The position numbers and the translations under genes were made by a program. A stretch of 39,043 nucleotides of DNA from Alistipes sp. (GTDB lineage Bacteria > Bacteroidota > Bacteroidia > Bacteroidales > Rikenellaceae). Below the pieces are notes generated by a model that did not search any database, had not been told where the DNA came from, and worked only from the letters and a program-made list of their open reading frames with translations. How positions within the stretch are numbered: the first letter of the stretch is position 1; each line of letters begins with the position of its first letter. The DNA is taken from assembly GCA_017465055.1 (NCBI GenBank), contig JAFTWZ010000016.1, positions 1 to 39,043 of the forward strand, in the 5' to 3' direction. Of this stretch, positions 27,177 through 35,704 are shown in pieces.

Positions 27177-28877
27177 CTATTGTACAATCTCTACAACGTT
27201 ACACACCTCGGTCGATAGCTCTCCAAGCCAGCCGCTCTTAGCCTGCACGGCCGACTGAATCTTAACAAAGTCGATATACTCCAACTCGATAGGCTTACCC
27301 AACACATCGATGGCGTTATCGATGTCGAGGCTGTTTATGCCCTCCGAGCAATCACGCTCCGAGGCGTTATCGACATATCCCCAGTCGTAGGCAGGCTGCA
27401 CCCACATCGAGCCATTGCCCGAGCGGTCGTAGTTGCGTGCCTCGAGGCGTGTACCACGGAGCGTATAGCTATCGGTCGTAATCCAAGTTGGGTAGTACGA
27501 TGGCTGGTTGTGGAACGATGCCAGATAGTCTATCGTGCCACTGCCACCCTTGTTATCGGTCCAGCCAACGGGCATACCAGATGCCGTAGGGCGGTAGTAT
27601 GTCACCTCGTAATCCTGATATGTTGTACCCTTACCTGTCTCCGAGCCGCGCAATTCATACCACGTGTCGTCGGCCAGGCCATTGCCATTCTCATCCTGCA
27701 TAACCCACACAACGCCAGGCTCCGATGAACCCTCGAACGAGTTACCCGTAATTGCTATGTCGGCGCCCGAGATATTCTCGACGCTGTGGTCAAAACCTAC
27801 GACGATATATCCACCAAACGCTCCGAGCGACACCCAGTTGTTCTGTCGCAGACGACCCTCGGCATAGGCACGTGCATCCTCCGATGTAAGCTCCTCGCCC
27901 GTAAAGCCACCAGTCTTCATATCGCCAATAAACTGGCCAGGCGCTGGCATATACTCCACCACCTCGCTAAAGACGCTCGCCGAGGCTGCCGTGCGCACGC
28001 GACGATGCAGACCCTCCTTGATAACCTCGATAGTGAAGGTATGGCTTACCTCAATAGGCTCATTTATATATGTCGTAGCCTTAACCTCAAGTGTATGCTG
28101 GCCTATCTCCGTAGAGTTAAAGAGGAAGTGTGCTCTATTGCTATTTGAGCCCTGCTCTTGGCCATCAAGCACCCAAGTATAGGTAACGCCCTCACTCTTA
28201 TTTATCTGCGATGGGCGAATCAGCAGCGTACGACCCTCGACGACGTGATACTCCGTGGCGTCAAATTCGTATATCAGTTCGAGGTCCTCGGCATTTACCA
28301 CCTCTATGGTCACACTGTCCGTTGCCTCGCCGTGGGGATTCGTTGCTGTAGCTACAATGCGATAGGTACCAACCTCCGTGGCCTCAAACTCGTAGTTGGT
28401 GACATCCTTGGCCACCTCCTCGCCGTTTACCGACCACACCACCTCGCACTCGTGCTCGGTCTTGCGTAGCGTTGCGGTGATTGTCTGCTTATAGCCCACC
28501 GCTACGACGATATCATCCATAGCAATCTCTATTGCAGGGGTGTCAGGTGCCGTAACATCAATACGCATCTCCTCACTGTCGCTACCCGTGTCGGTAGTCA
28601 CAGTCAGCTTTACGTAATACTCACCAGCCTCCTCGGCCATAAACACATAGGCTCGCTCCGTACCGACAACCTTCTCGTCTATAACCCACTCGAACGTAGC
28701 ACCCTCGGCATTGCGATATTCGGGCGCAAGGCGTATCTCCTCGCCAACCTCAACGCTATATACACCATCTCCCTCGATAATAATCTCAGGGAGTATCGCG
28801 GTGATCACCTCGTCGCGATTACACGACGAGGCGATTACCATCAACACACTTAAAATCAAAAATCTAAATCTATTCAT
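27177..28877 (-). CDS. PKD-repeat surface lipoprotein of the cobalamin operon
   Basis: A 566-residue predicted lipoprotein (MVIASSC, Cys19) with no enzyme motif recognised. Three immunoglobulin/PKD-like repeats span about 30-115, 118-198 and 200-290; each has a late aromatic or hydrophobic strand followed by GxY or GxH and a VT/VK strand (for example AGEYYVKLTVTT, VGTYRIVATATNPHG, IGQHTLEVKAT). The C-terminal 270 residues form a distinct domain with GGYIVVGFDHSV, WVMQDENGNGLADDTWYELRG and DWGYVDN; such domains occur in Bacteroidetes proteins encoded next to BtuG and BtuB, which suggests B12 binding or scaffold work at the cell surface. It lies 35 nt after the DUF4465 gene. Correspondence to the BtuH class of B12-binding lipoproteins is possible but unproven here. 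Confidence 0.75.
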   Translation of the reverse strand: MNRFRFLILSVLMVIASSCNRDEVITAILPEIIIEGDGVYSVEVGEEIRLAPEYRNAEGATFEWVIDEKVVGTERAYVFMAEEAGEYYVKLTVTTDTGSDSEEMRIDVTAPDTPAIEIAMDDIVVAVGYKQTITATLRKTEHECEVVWSVNGEEVAKDVTNYEFEATEVGTYRIVATATNPHGEATDSVTIEVVNAEDLELIYEFDATEYHVVEGRTLLIRPSQINKSEGVTYTWVLDGQEQGSNSNRAHFLFNSTEIGQHTLEVKATTYINEPIEVSHTFTIEVIKEGLHRRVRTAASASVFSEVVEYMPAPGQFIGDMKTGGFTGEELTSEDARAYAEGRLRQNNWVSLGAFGGYIVVGFDHSVENISGADIAITGNSFEGSSEPGVVWVMQDENGNGLADDTWYELRGSETGKGTTYQDYEVTYYRPTASGMPVGWTDNKGGSGTIDYLASFHNQPSYYPTWITTDSYTLRGTRLEARNYDRSGNGSMWVQPAYDWGYVDNASERDCSEGINSLDIDNAIDVLGKPIELEYIDFVKIQSAVQAKSGWLGELSTEVCNVVEIVQ

Positions 28878-28912
28878 ATATTTGTTTGAGTCACTTTATT
28901 GCCTCCGTAAAT

Positions 28913-30139
28913 CTACTCCCAACGCACCGCCACGTCGTCGTAGGCAAAGTATGCAGGGCAGTTCATACCGTAGCTACCAATCTGGTCCTCAGATGCCGAG
29001 AAGTTAAAGGCTATCTTAGCCACCTTACCCAGCGGCGACAAATCCCACTTTGTCCACTCCGTAACCAGTACGCCATTCTCGCATAGTGCAAACTCTACCG
29101 AGCCTGTCTCCTCTTCGTTAGCATTGTAGCCATATGCCACAATTTTGATATAGGTACTCTCCGTAGCAGGAGCGTTAAAGCCATCGCCATAGGTCAGCGA
29201 GTTAAGCACGTAGCAGGTGTTCGTTACATACATATGGTCTATAACACGCTCTACGCCATCAGCAAACTCCAATGTCTGCAGCGAGGCATCGTATATCTGC
29301 GAGTTGAAGAAGTCGAAATATCCATTGTGCACCGCAAAGTTTGCCGAGCCGTTGTGACCACCTATCGGGTTAGCCATCTGCAGCTCATACCAGCCGTTGT
29401 GGCCCTCGGGGAGCGTCGCATAATCCTCGATAACGTAGTTCGAGACTACGTGACCACCACCCCAATAGGGTGTTGCGAACGAGTGGAATAGCTCGGTATT
29501 ACCCTCGTCGTACCAATAGTATACATCGGTCGCATAGTCTGTGTACGTTAGCGAGCCACCATACTGCGCGTCGTCAATAAGGTCGCTCCAGGTCGTAATC
29601 TCAGCTCCGCCATAGAGCGTGTAGCCTGCGAACTTGGCATCGGCATCCTCGAACGACAGTGTACGAAGCGTGTATGTCGAGCCTTCGCCCTCACCCTCAT
29701 TGCCATTATCCTCGCTACCAGCCTTTGGCAAGCGAATTACGCGGCCATCTGTAAGAGTGATGATTACCTCGGTATCAGTCTCCTCTACCGACTCAAACAT
29801 CGAATCGCCATCAGCACCGTCCTTACCATCCTGGCCATCAGCACCATCCTTACCGTCGGCACCATCAGCGCCATCCTTACCATTGCGAACGGTCACCTGC
29901 GAGCCATCGCTGAAGGTGAGCACCACGCCCTCGTCGGTAGTCTCCGTAGCGACGATAACCTTACCGCCACTCAGTGCATCCATCAGAGCCGTGAGGGTAT
30001 CTATATCCTCGCGATTCTGGTCGATTTCACTCTCCAGTTCACCAAATTTGTCCCAGATTGCCCCATCGTCGTACGAGCAACCCACCATTGCTGTCAGCGT
30101 AGCTACTACGCCAAGAGCCAAGCATACAATCTTCTTCAT
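28913..30139 (-). CDS. DUF4988/DUF4465 lipoprotein with collagen-like linker, first gene of the cobalamin operon
   Basis: A 408-residue predicted surface lipoprotein (AMVGC, Cys21). Residues 25-60 form a short coiled coil (FGELESEIDQNREDIDTLTA), followed by a beta segment like DUF4988 (about 60-86). Residues 87-112 are an uninterrupted Gly-X-Y collagen-like run (GKDGADGADG...), and a second DUF4988-type beta segment (EVIITLTDGRVIRLP) follows it. An acidic Gly/Glu linker (about 143-153) leads to the C-terminal DUF4465 domain (about 157-408), rich in aromatics. It is the first gene after the cobalamin riboswitch, so expression should fall when B12 is plentiful. Function unproven; a role in binding or presenting corrinoids at the surface is inferred from context. 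Confidence 0.78.
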   Translation of the reverse strand: MKKIVCLALGVVATLTAMVGCSYDDGAIWDKFGELESEIDQNREDIDTLTALMDALSGGKVIVATETTDEGVVLTFSDGSQVTVRNGKDGADGADGKDGADGQDGKDGADGDSMFESVEETDTEVIITLTDGRVIRLPKAGSEDNGNEGEGEGSTYTLRTLSFEDADAKFAGYTLYGGAEITTWSDLIDDAQYGGSLTYTDYATDVYYWYDEGNTELFHSFATPYWGGGHVVSNYVIEDYATLPEGHNGWYELQMANPIGGHNGSANFAVHNGYFDFFNSQIYDASLQTLEFADGVERVIDHMYVTNTCYVLNSLTYGDGFNAPATESTYIKIVAYGYNANEEETGSVEFALCENGVLVTEWTKWDLSPLGKVAKIAFNFSASEDQIGSYGMNCPAYFAYDDVAVRWE

Positions 30140-30349
30140 AATGTTGTTGTTAAAAGGTCATTCTCCGTAAACTTTAACAAACGACACTATGCCTATATGG
30201 GCGATTAGTGGACTGCTACCACGATGCAAAGCCTACAATCCAAAGGGTACTCCCCTACCGATATTCCATAGGCTACACCTATATGTACTCTTGAAAAACT
30301 CAAGTCGCAGACACGCCCATTCGCCGCAGGCATAATCTCGTTATATACG
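30140..30349 (-). promoter_or_regulatory. leader between cobalamin aptamer and first gene, likely expression platform
   Basis: About 210 nt of untranslated leader separates the aptamer from the ATG. It contains a long-range stem: AGGCAT (30328-30333) pairs with ATGCCT (30189-30194) and CGCCCAT (30314-30320) with ATGGGCG (30197-30203). The stem closes a loop of about 110 nt starting right after the aptamer. No T-tract terminator is evident, so control could be on translation or on a structure not resolved by eye. Confidence 0.45.
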
Positions 30350-30520
30350 CTTGGCAGGTCTTCTGACTCGTCTTGCCCAACGATGCCTTCCCAGGGTGTT
30401 ACCCCCAGTGACAATAGATGTCGTAGGGCTGTATAAGACTCACAGCAGCGGGAACTGTTCGGGATTTTCACCCGATTCCCTTTTAATCTCTTCGAGGCGC
30501 AGGCCTCTTAAGAACCAATA
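30350..30520 (-). ncRNA. cobalamin riboswitch (AdoCbl class aptamer)
   Basis: Read on the minus strand, the conserved blocks come in the right order: GGGAATCGGGTGAAAATCCC (core beginning near 30481), then CAGTTCCCGCTGCTGTGAG, then the strand TGTCACTGGGGG with TGGGAAGGC, and finally the B12 box AGTCAGAAGACCTGCC (30354-30369). An extra small hairpin, AGGCctgcGCCT, lies at 30496-30507. It directs the five-component cobalamin operon downstream, where B12 binding normally lowers expression. Confidence 0.95.
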
Positions 30521-30526
30521 CTGGCG

Positions 30527-30534
30527 CAAAGATA
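30527..30534 (-). promoter_or_regulatory. -7 promoter element TATCTTTG of the riboswitch-led operon
   Basis: TATCTTTG on the minus strand immediately precedes the cobalamin aptamer, so the transcript would begin a few nucleotides before it. No TTTG is at the usual -33 distance. Confidence 0.65.
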
Positions 30535-30682
30535 TAAAAAAATATTCTATAGTCGAGCCACTTTTATAAGATTTTTTTACGGCTCTCTCTATGTTTGTTT
30601 TAATCGGCTTAAAGTTTTTTAGGACTATTAAGATCATTAGAACTGTGAAAAAGGTGAATACGAAGGTGGAATTAACCCGACC
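30535..30682. other. AT-rich spacer without recognised feature
   Basis: About 150 nt upstream of the riboswitch promoter contains T-runs and no plausible open frame or RNA. It ends where the mosaic repeat array begins. Confidence 0.5.
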
Positions 30683-31127
30683 AATTTTTGATTAGAAGGC
30701 TGCAGATGTGGTGCATCGCATAAGAAGATCCCCTCGGGATAGTACACGTAGTACAGCCCGAGGTAACAAGGCCTAATTTTTGATTATAAGGCTGCAGATA
30801 CAACGCTCGGCAAAAATGCCGTCGATGGATAGCACCGCCAAATTTTTGATTAGAAGGCTGCAGATGTGGCCTATCGCATAAGAAGATCCCCTCGGGATAG
30901 TACACGTAGTACAGCCCGAGGTAGCAAGGCCCAATTTTTGATTAGAAGGCCGCAGATACAACGCTCGGCAAAAATGCTGTCGATGGGTAGTACCACCCAA
31001 TTTTTGATTAGAAGGCTACAGATGTGGTGCATCGCAAAAGAATAGACCTCGGGATAGTACTCGAAGTACAGCCCGAGGTCTATTACTTGTAGGGATGTGC
31101 CGCAGATGCAGCCTTATAATCGAAAAT
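30683..31127. repeat. mosaic A-B-A-B-A intergenic repeat array
   Basis: Two alternating units share a common start (AATTTTTGATTA, then AAGGCTGCAGAT with small changes). Unit A is 92 bp (30683-30774, 30841-30932, 30999-31090) and unit B is 66 bp (30775-30840, 30933-30998), giving a 158-bp super-period. An inverted partial copy of the common start closes the array at about 31103-31127. Each A unit contains a hairpin CCTCGGG...CCCGAGG with an inner GTAC/GTAC pair. Unit B has a small CGGCA/TGCCG hairpin, degraded in the second copy. No transposase is present. Confidence 0.9.
31041..31084 (-). terminator. extended hairpin of the third A unit, probable terminator of the MFS gene
   Basis: AATAGACCTCGGG (31041-31053) pairs perfectly over 13 bp with CCCGAGGTCTATT (31072-31084), with inner GTAC pairs. 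It lies 56 nt beyond the MFS stop codon on the minus strand. The flanks are only modestly T-rich. Confidence 0.5.
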
Positions 31128-31139
31128 TATAATCGAAAA

Positions 31140-32498
31140 TTACTTAATGTTAGGAAGCTCAAGCCCATAACCCTTCTTGCTATCCTCGCGCTTAAGCCAG
31201 AATCCGAAGAATAGAGCGAATACGCCGAATGACGAGAAGATAACCATAGGGAGGGTATAGCCGCCAGTAGCATCCAAAACCTTACCGATAACCACTGGCA
31301 CGAGGAGCAAGCCCCAGTTCTGAATCCAGAAGATTACGCAGTATGCCGAACCCAAGATGCGCTCGTCGATAATCTTTGGTACTGATGGCCACAAAGCTGC
31401 TGGCACCAACGAGAACGATACTCCGAGGATGGCGATGATAGCCACTGCCAACACCTTAGATGGGAACATAGGCAAGAGGAATGCGAAGCTGAGGTGACAA
31501 GCAATCATAATGATTGAACCTACCATAAGCATCGATGCTGCCTTACCCTTACGGTCGATAAAGCCACCGAGGAATGGAGTGAGGACCATTGCCAGGATTG
31601 GGAAGCAGCTGAAGAGCTGTGCACCATTGGTGATGCCGAGAGTCTTATCCAAGAAGTCGGGAGCGTAGCGCTGGAATGGGAAGATAGCCGAGTAGTACAA
31701 CACGCAGAGCAGAGCTACCAACCAGAACATCTTGCTGGTGAAGATGAGCTTCAGGTCGCTGAGCTTGAACTCCTCGCCACTCTCCTCCTTAACGAGCTCG
31801 CCTGCAGCCTCGAGCTGAGCGTCGAACTTACGATCCAAGAGCACGAATACGAAGTAGAAGATAAGACCAATCATAAGGAGTACTGCACCAAAGGCTACAG
31901 GAGCAGATACCGAGTTACCGAACGACTCCGATACCATAGGCGAGAGCCACATAGCTGCAAATACGCCGAGACGAGCGATAGACATCTCGAGACCCATAGC
32001 CATAGCCATCTCCTTACCCTTGAACCACTTTGCAATAGCCTTAGACACCGTAGTACCAGCCATCTCGCAGCCACAGCCGAAGATCATAAAGCCCAAGCAC
32101 GAGAGCTTTGCCGAGCCAGGCAGCGCTACCCACCAAGAGTTAAGCCAAGCCTCGAGGCCTGTGCCTACGAACCACTCGCTCATAGCATAGAACTTGATGC
32201 AAGCACCGATAACCATCAGCGAGGCCGACAGCAGACCCGTAAAGCGGATGCCCATCTTGTCGAGGATGATACCTGCGAAGATGAGGAAGAAGCAGAACAC
32301 ATTGAGGAAGTACTCCGAAGCGGCATATGTACCGAAGGTACTACTATTCCACGAGAGCGAGGTCTCCAAGAGCTCCTTAAGAGGCGAGAGCATATCGACG
32401 AACATATATGCGAAGAACATCATCAGTGCGATGAGTATCAACGCAGTCCATCTCACAAACGCCGAATCGTTGAGTTTTCGTTGAATTGTTTGAGTCAT
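31140..32498 (-). CDS. major facilitator superfamily transporter, MFSD1-like
   Basis: A 452-residue inner-membrane transporter with about 12 predicted helices. A cytoplasmic loop rich in charge (LDRKFDAQLEAAGELVKEESGEE, starting near residue 225) separates the two six-helix halves. The loop 2-3 motif is present in variant form (ILDKMGIRFTG, and FIDRKGKAASM in the second half). The overall pattern is like the Bacteroidetes MFS proteins related to eukaryotic MFSD1, for which dipeptide transport has been described; substrate here is inference. It is downstream of the TPR gene on the same strand, 71 nt away, and its 3' end runs into the mosaic repeat. No clear TAnnTTTG box precedes it. Confidence 0.85.
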   Translation of the reverse strand: MTQTIQRKLNDSAFVRWTALILIALMMFFAYMFVDMLSPLKELLETSLSWNSSTFGTYAASEYFLNVFCFFLIFAGIILDKMGIRFTGLLSASLMVIGACIKFYAMSEWFVGTGLEAWLNSWWVALPGSAKLSCLGFMIFGCGCEMAGTTVSKAIAKWFKGKEMAMAMGLEMSIARLGVFAAMWLSPMVSESFGNSVSAPVAFGAVLLMIGLIFYFVFVLLDRKFDAQLEAAGELVKEESGEEFKLSDLKLIFTSKMFWLVALLCVLYYSAIFPFQRYAPDFLDKTLGITNGAQLFSCFPILAMVLTPFLGGFIDRKGKAASMLMVGSIIMIACHLSFAFLLPMFPSKVLAVAIIAILGVSFSLVPAALWPSVPKIIDERILGSAYCVIFWIQNWGLLLVPVVIGKVLDATGGYTLPMVIFSSFGVFALFFGFWLKREDSKKGYGLELPNIK

Positions 32499-32569
32499 AA
32501 CGTTTAAATTTAAGTTATTAATAAAAATTTGTTTAGTGTATCTCTCCTCTTCAGTTGCCGCGCAACGGG

Positions 32570-34576
32570 CTAATGTTTAACCCCTTGCAGCTGACGCAGG
32601 ATGTCGTAGGCCGACTCTATACCCAGCTCGCCAGCCTTCGAGAGGTCTAAGCACCCCTTGCGCGTATCCTTCATAAATATCTGTACTAAAGCGCGATTAT
32701 AGTACGCCTCGCCCATACTTGGCTCGAGTTCTATGGCCTTCGTATAGTCCTCGTAGGCCTCGGGGAGCTTACCCGAAATAGCCATCAGGTTAGCACGGTT
32801 GTAGTAGGCCTCGGCAAAGTCGGGATAGAGCTTCAGCGCCTTGTTTATATCCTCGATAGCCTCGTCGTAGCTATAGGTGCGCGACGTGTTGCTATTAAGC
32901 CTCTTGGCAGGGTCTGAGTCGAGCGTTATTGAGTGGTACGAGTTGTCTATCGACGATATAAAGTCGATCATCTCGGCACGCGTAGTCGCCCTATTAAGGT
33001 ACAAGAACGGATTTGTCGGATTGAGGTGTATAGCCTCCGAGAATGTAGCCACGGCGTTGGTATACTGCTTGATGAGCGACTGCGAGATACCGCGCTCGAA
33101 GAGCAGATGCCACTGCTTCTCTTCGCTACTACGCACCCTCTCGGCCAAACGGCGATCGATAGCCAGCAACGTATCTGGCTCGAGGTTGGTAGTGCGGCAG
33201 TCGAGACGCAGGCGGTCATTATCGAAGCCCTCGACAAATGCCTTGACGCGCTCCGTGGCGTAGCGAGTAGTACGCCTATCTATCACAACGCTGTCGGCAT
33301 CGAGCAGCGTGAAGCGGAACATAGGTATCAATCTTAGGCCATCGTCGCCCGTCTGTGCCGAGGTCGAGGCTATGCGCTCGAAGTTACGCTCCAGAAGGCG
33401 GCTCTCGAACGAGAGTAGCTTATCGAGGCGCTGCGTCGTATCGCTATATATCGAGTAGTCGGGATCCTTGAGTCGCGTACTATGCTCGGCAATCTTACGT
33501 TGTGCCGTGCGCTCGTCGCTCTCAGCACCACGCACATCGTGGCGCATACGTCTGAGGTAGCCACGCCTAAGGTAGGCATTGGCAAAGTCGGGATATAGCT
33601 CTATGGCACGCGAATAGTCATCTATGGCGGCGTCGATATCGCCTAAGCGGGCGTGTATCATAGCGCGGTTATAGTAGACTAAAACGTTCTCTGGCGCAAG
33701 CTCAGCTACGGTGTTAAAATCCTCGAGTGCGCGGTTGTAGTCACCCACCTCGGTGCGCACAATGGCACGGTTGAAGTATCCGAGGGTGCTGGCCGTGTCG
33801 AGCTCGAGCACCTTGTCGAGATCCTCGAGCGAGAGCGCTGGGCGGCTCATATAGCTACGCACGAGGGCGCGATTGAAGTATCCTGGCACATAGCTACTAT
33901 CCGAGGCTATGGCCATATCGAAGTCGTTGGAGGCCTCCTCGTAGCGCTCCTGCTCCATATAGAGCACACCTCGGCGATTGTATGCCTCGGGGTCTTCGCG
34001 ATTGGTGCGCACCGCCTGGTTATAATCCTCGAGCGCGCGGAGCGTATCTTTCAAATATAGGTAGCTTGTGCCGCGGTTGATGTATGCCGCGACGTTGCGT
34101 TTCTCGTAGCGAATATATTTGTTGAAGTCCTCAATAGCCTTGTCGAACTGCTGGTTTAAGAGGCGCGTGACGCCACGGCTATAGTATGGATCGGGCAGGT
34201 CGGGACGTAGCTCTATAGCTTGGCGGAAGTCGCCGAGGGCGTCGTCGTAGTTACCCAGACGCGAGCGCGTGATGGCTCGATAGTAGTAAGCGCCCGTAAA
34301 TACGGGATTAAGCTCTACGGCACGCGTAAAGTCGCTATCGGCACCCACCAAGTCATCCATATTGTACTTGGCGATACCGCGCAAGAAGTATGCGTCGAAA
34401 TCCTCGGCATCGTGGCGCAGGAGTACGTTGAGCACCTCGATGGCCTCGCGATAGTTGTTATCGGCCATACACTGCTGCCCCACCCAGTAGATATAGTTAC
34501 GGTTATACTGCGCCGACACCTCGCGCGGAAGTGCCAACGTAAATAATAACAGTATGCCGACTATAATGCCTCTCAT
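32570..34576 (-). CDS. exported tetratricopeptide-repeat protein
   Basis: A 668-residue protein with a Sec signal peptide (about 1-22, ending REVSAQ), so probably periplasmic or outer-membrane associated. About nine TPR units run from residue 25 to 345, with repeats of the AYYYRAITRSRLGNYDDALGDF kind every 34 residues. A non-repeat linker (about 350-480) holds beta-like segments (LRLIPMFRFTLLDADSVVIDRR region), and three or four further TPRs follow to about 660. No catalytic motif. Such proteins act as scaffolds; the partner is unknown. It begins 48 nt after the era stop codon on the same strand and may be co-transcribed with era. Confidence 0.85.
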   Translation of the reverse strand: MRGIIVGILLLFTLALPREVSAQYNRNYIYWVGQQCMADNNYREAIEVLNVLLRHDAEDFDAYFLRGIAKYNMDDLVGADSDFTRAVELNPVFTGAYYYRAITRSRLGNYDDALGDFRQAIELRPDLPDPYYSRGVTRLLNQQFDKAIEDFNKYIRYEKRNVAAYINRGTSYLYLKDTLRALEDYNQAVRTNREDPEAYNRRGVLYMEQERYEEASNDFDMAIASDSSYVPGYFNRALVRSYMSRPALSLEDLDKVLELDTASTLGYFNRAIVRTEVGDYNRALEDFNTVAELAPENVLVYYNRAMIHARLGDIDAAIDDYSRAIELYPDFANAYLRRGYLRRMRHDVRGAESDERTAQRKIAEHSTRLKDPDYSIYSDTTQRLDKLLSFESRLLERNFERIASTSAQTGDDGLRLIPMFRFTLLDADSVVIDRRTTRYATERVKAFVEGFDNDRLRLDCRTTNLEPDTLLAIDRRLAERVRSSEEKQWHLLFERGISQSLIKQYTNAVATFSEAIHLNPTNPFLYLNRATTRAEMIDFISSIDNSYHSITLDSDPAKRLNSNTSRTYSYDEAIEDINKALKLYPDFAEAYYNRANLMAISGKLPEAYEDYTKAIELEPSMGEAYYNRALVQIFMKDTRKGCLDLSKAGELGIESAYDILRQLQGVKH

Positions 34577-34624
34577 TGTCTGTGCTCAACAGCTTCTTAT
34601 TATCTCAGGAAGATTGCTAATTGC

Positions 34625-35509
34625 CTACTCCAACTCATAGCCGAATCTACGGAGCTGACCCTCGGAGTTGCGCCACTCCTCGTTGACCTTGACGTATAGT
34701 TCGAGGTAGACGCGCTTACCGAGAAACTCCTCGAGGTCGTGGCGTGCCGCCTGGCCCACCTTTTTCAACTTCTCACCCTTGTGGCCTATGACTATACCCT
34801 TCTGCGAGCTGCGCGACACGTATATCGTCGCCTGTATGCGGTCAATGGTCGCCTCCTCCTTGTAGCTCTCGATGGCAATCTCACACGAGTATGGAATCTC
34901 CTTATCGTAGTTTAAAAGTATCTTCTCGCGGATAATCTCCGAGGCAAAGAATCGCAGTGTCTTATCCGTGAGCGTATCCTTCGGATAGAAGGGTTCGCCC
35001 TCGGGCAGGCGCTCAAGAATCAGATCGAAGATACCCTCGATATTGAAGCGCTCCTTAGCCGAGCAGGGGGCTATGATGGCGTCGGGCAGACGCTCCTGCC
35101 ACTTGGCTACTAACTCCTCGAGCTTAGCAGGCGTAGTGAGGTCAACCTTGTTGATTACCACAATGGTGGGTATTCCCGAGAGCCTCACCTTCTCGATTAT
35201 ATCCTCCGAGCGCGAGGTCTCCTCGACGGTATCGGTAACATAGAGCAACACATCGGCATCGGTAATAGCTCCGCGCACAAACTTCATCATCTTCTCCTGA
35301 AGCTTGTAGTTGGGCTTGAGGATACCAGGAGTGTCGGAGTAGACTATCTGGAAGTCGTCGCCATTGACGATACCCATAATCCTATGGCGCGTAGTCTGCG
35401 CCTTGGAGGTGATTATCGAGAGTCGCTCGCCTACGAGCTGGTTCATCAGTGTCGACTTACCGACGTTGGGATTACCGATTATATTTACAAAGCCACTGCG
35501 GTGTGCCAT
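34625..35509 (-). CDS. era: ribosome-assembly GTPase Era
   Basis: GTPase that binds the 3' end of 16S rRNA during 30S maturation. At 294 residues it has the normal length. G1 GNPNVGKS (12-19), G3 DTPG (59-62) and G4 NKVD (120-123) are intact, and the C-terminal KH RNA-binding domain has IGHKGEKL (241-248). The ATG at 35507-35509 (MAHRSGFVNIIG) is chosen; the frame stays open upstream to 35713 but that extension crosses the promoter and overlaps the start of the sigma-factor gene. A good promoter lies about 64-95 nt upstream. It is divergent from the primary sigma factor gene. Confidence 0.96.
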   Translation of the reverse strand: MAHRSGFVNIIGNPNVGKSTLMNQLVGERLSIITSKAQTTRHRIMGIVNGDDFQIVYSDTPGILKPNYKLQEKMMKFVRGAITDADVLLYVTDTVEETSRSEDIIEKVRLSGIPTIVVINKVDLTTPAKLEELVAKWQERLPDAIIAPCSAKERFNIEGIFDLILERLPEGEPFYPKDTLTDKTLRFFASEIIREKILLNYDKEIPYSCEIAIESYKEEATIDRIQATIYVSRSSQKGIVIGHKGEKLKKVGQAARHDLEEFLGKRVYLELYVKVNEEWRNSEGQLRRFGYELE

Positions 35510-35572
35510 AGTATTTGCTATTGTTCTTTTGTAGTAAACGTTATAAGCGTATACATATGTATATACGATTTG

Positions 35573-35604
35573 CAAATATAGCACTTTTTCAGTAAAGGTG
35601 CAAA
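35573..35604 (-). promoter_or_regulatory. era promoter, TTTG-N20-TATATTTG
   Basis: On the minus strand TTTG (35601-35604) is separated by 20 nt from TATATTTG (35573-35580). It lies in the 195-nt region shared with the divergent sigma-factor gene. Confidence 0.75.
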
Positions 35605-35704
35605 ACTTTTTTCTGTGGTAGATGAAACAAATAGGCCACAACGCACGTATATATGTCAAAAATAAAGGATAACGGAATAATTGTTGTAAGAAGAGTAAGA
35701 TTTT

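Noticed and set aside
30205-30471. An 88-codon minus-strand open frame in the btu leader
   Set aside because: It runs through the conserved B12-box and core of the cobalamin riboswitch, which explains the sequence.
30672-31000. Two overlapping minus-strand open frames with similar Cys-rich translations
   Set aside because: They are translations of the mosaic DNA repeat; the 158-bp period is not a multiple of three and no RBS or family match supports them.
30683-31090. Regularly spaced direct repeats that could be read as a CRISPR array
   Set aside because: The stretches between the common starts are themselves repeats (A and B units), not unique spacers, spacing alternates 92/66, and there is no cas gene.
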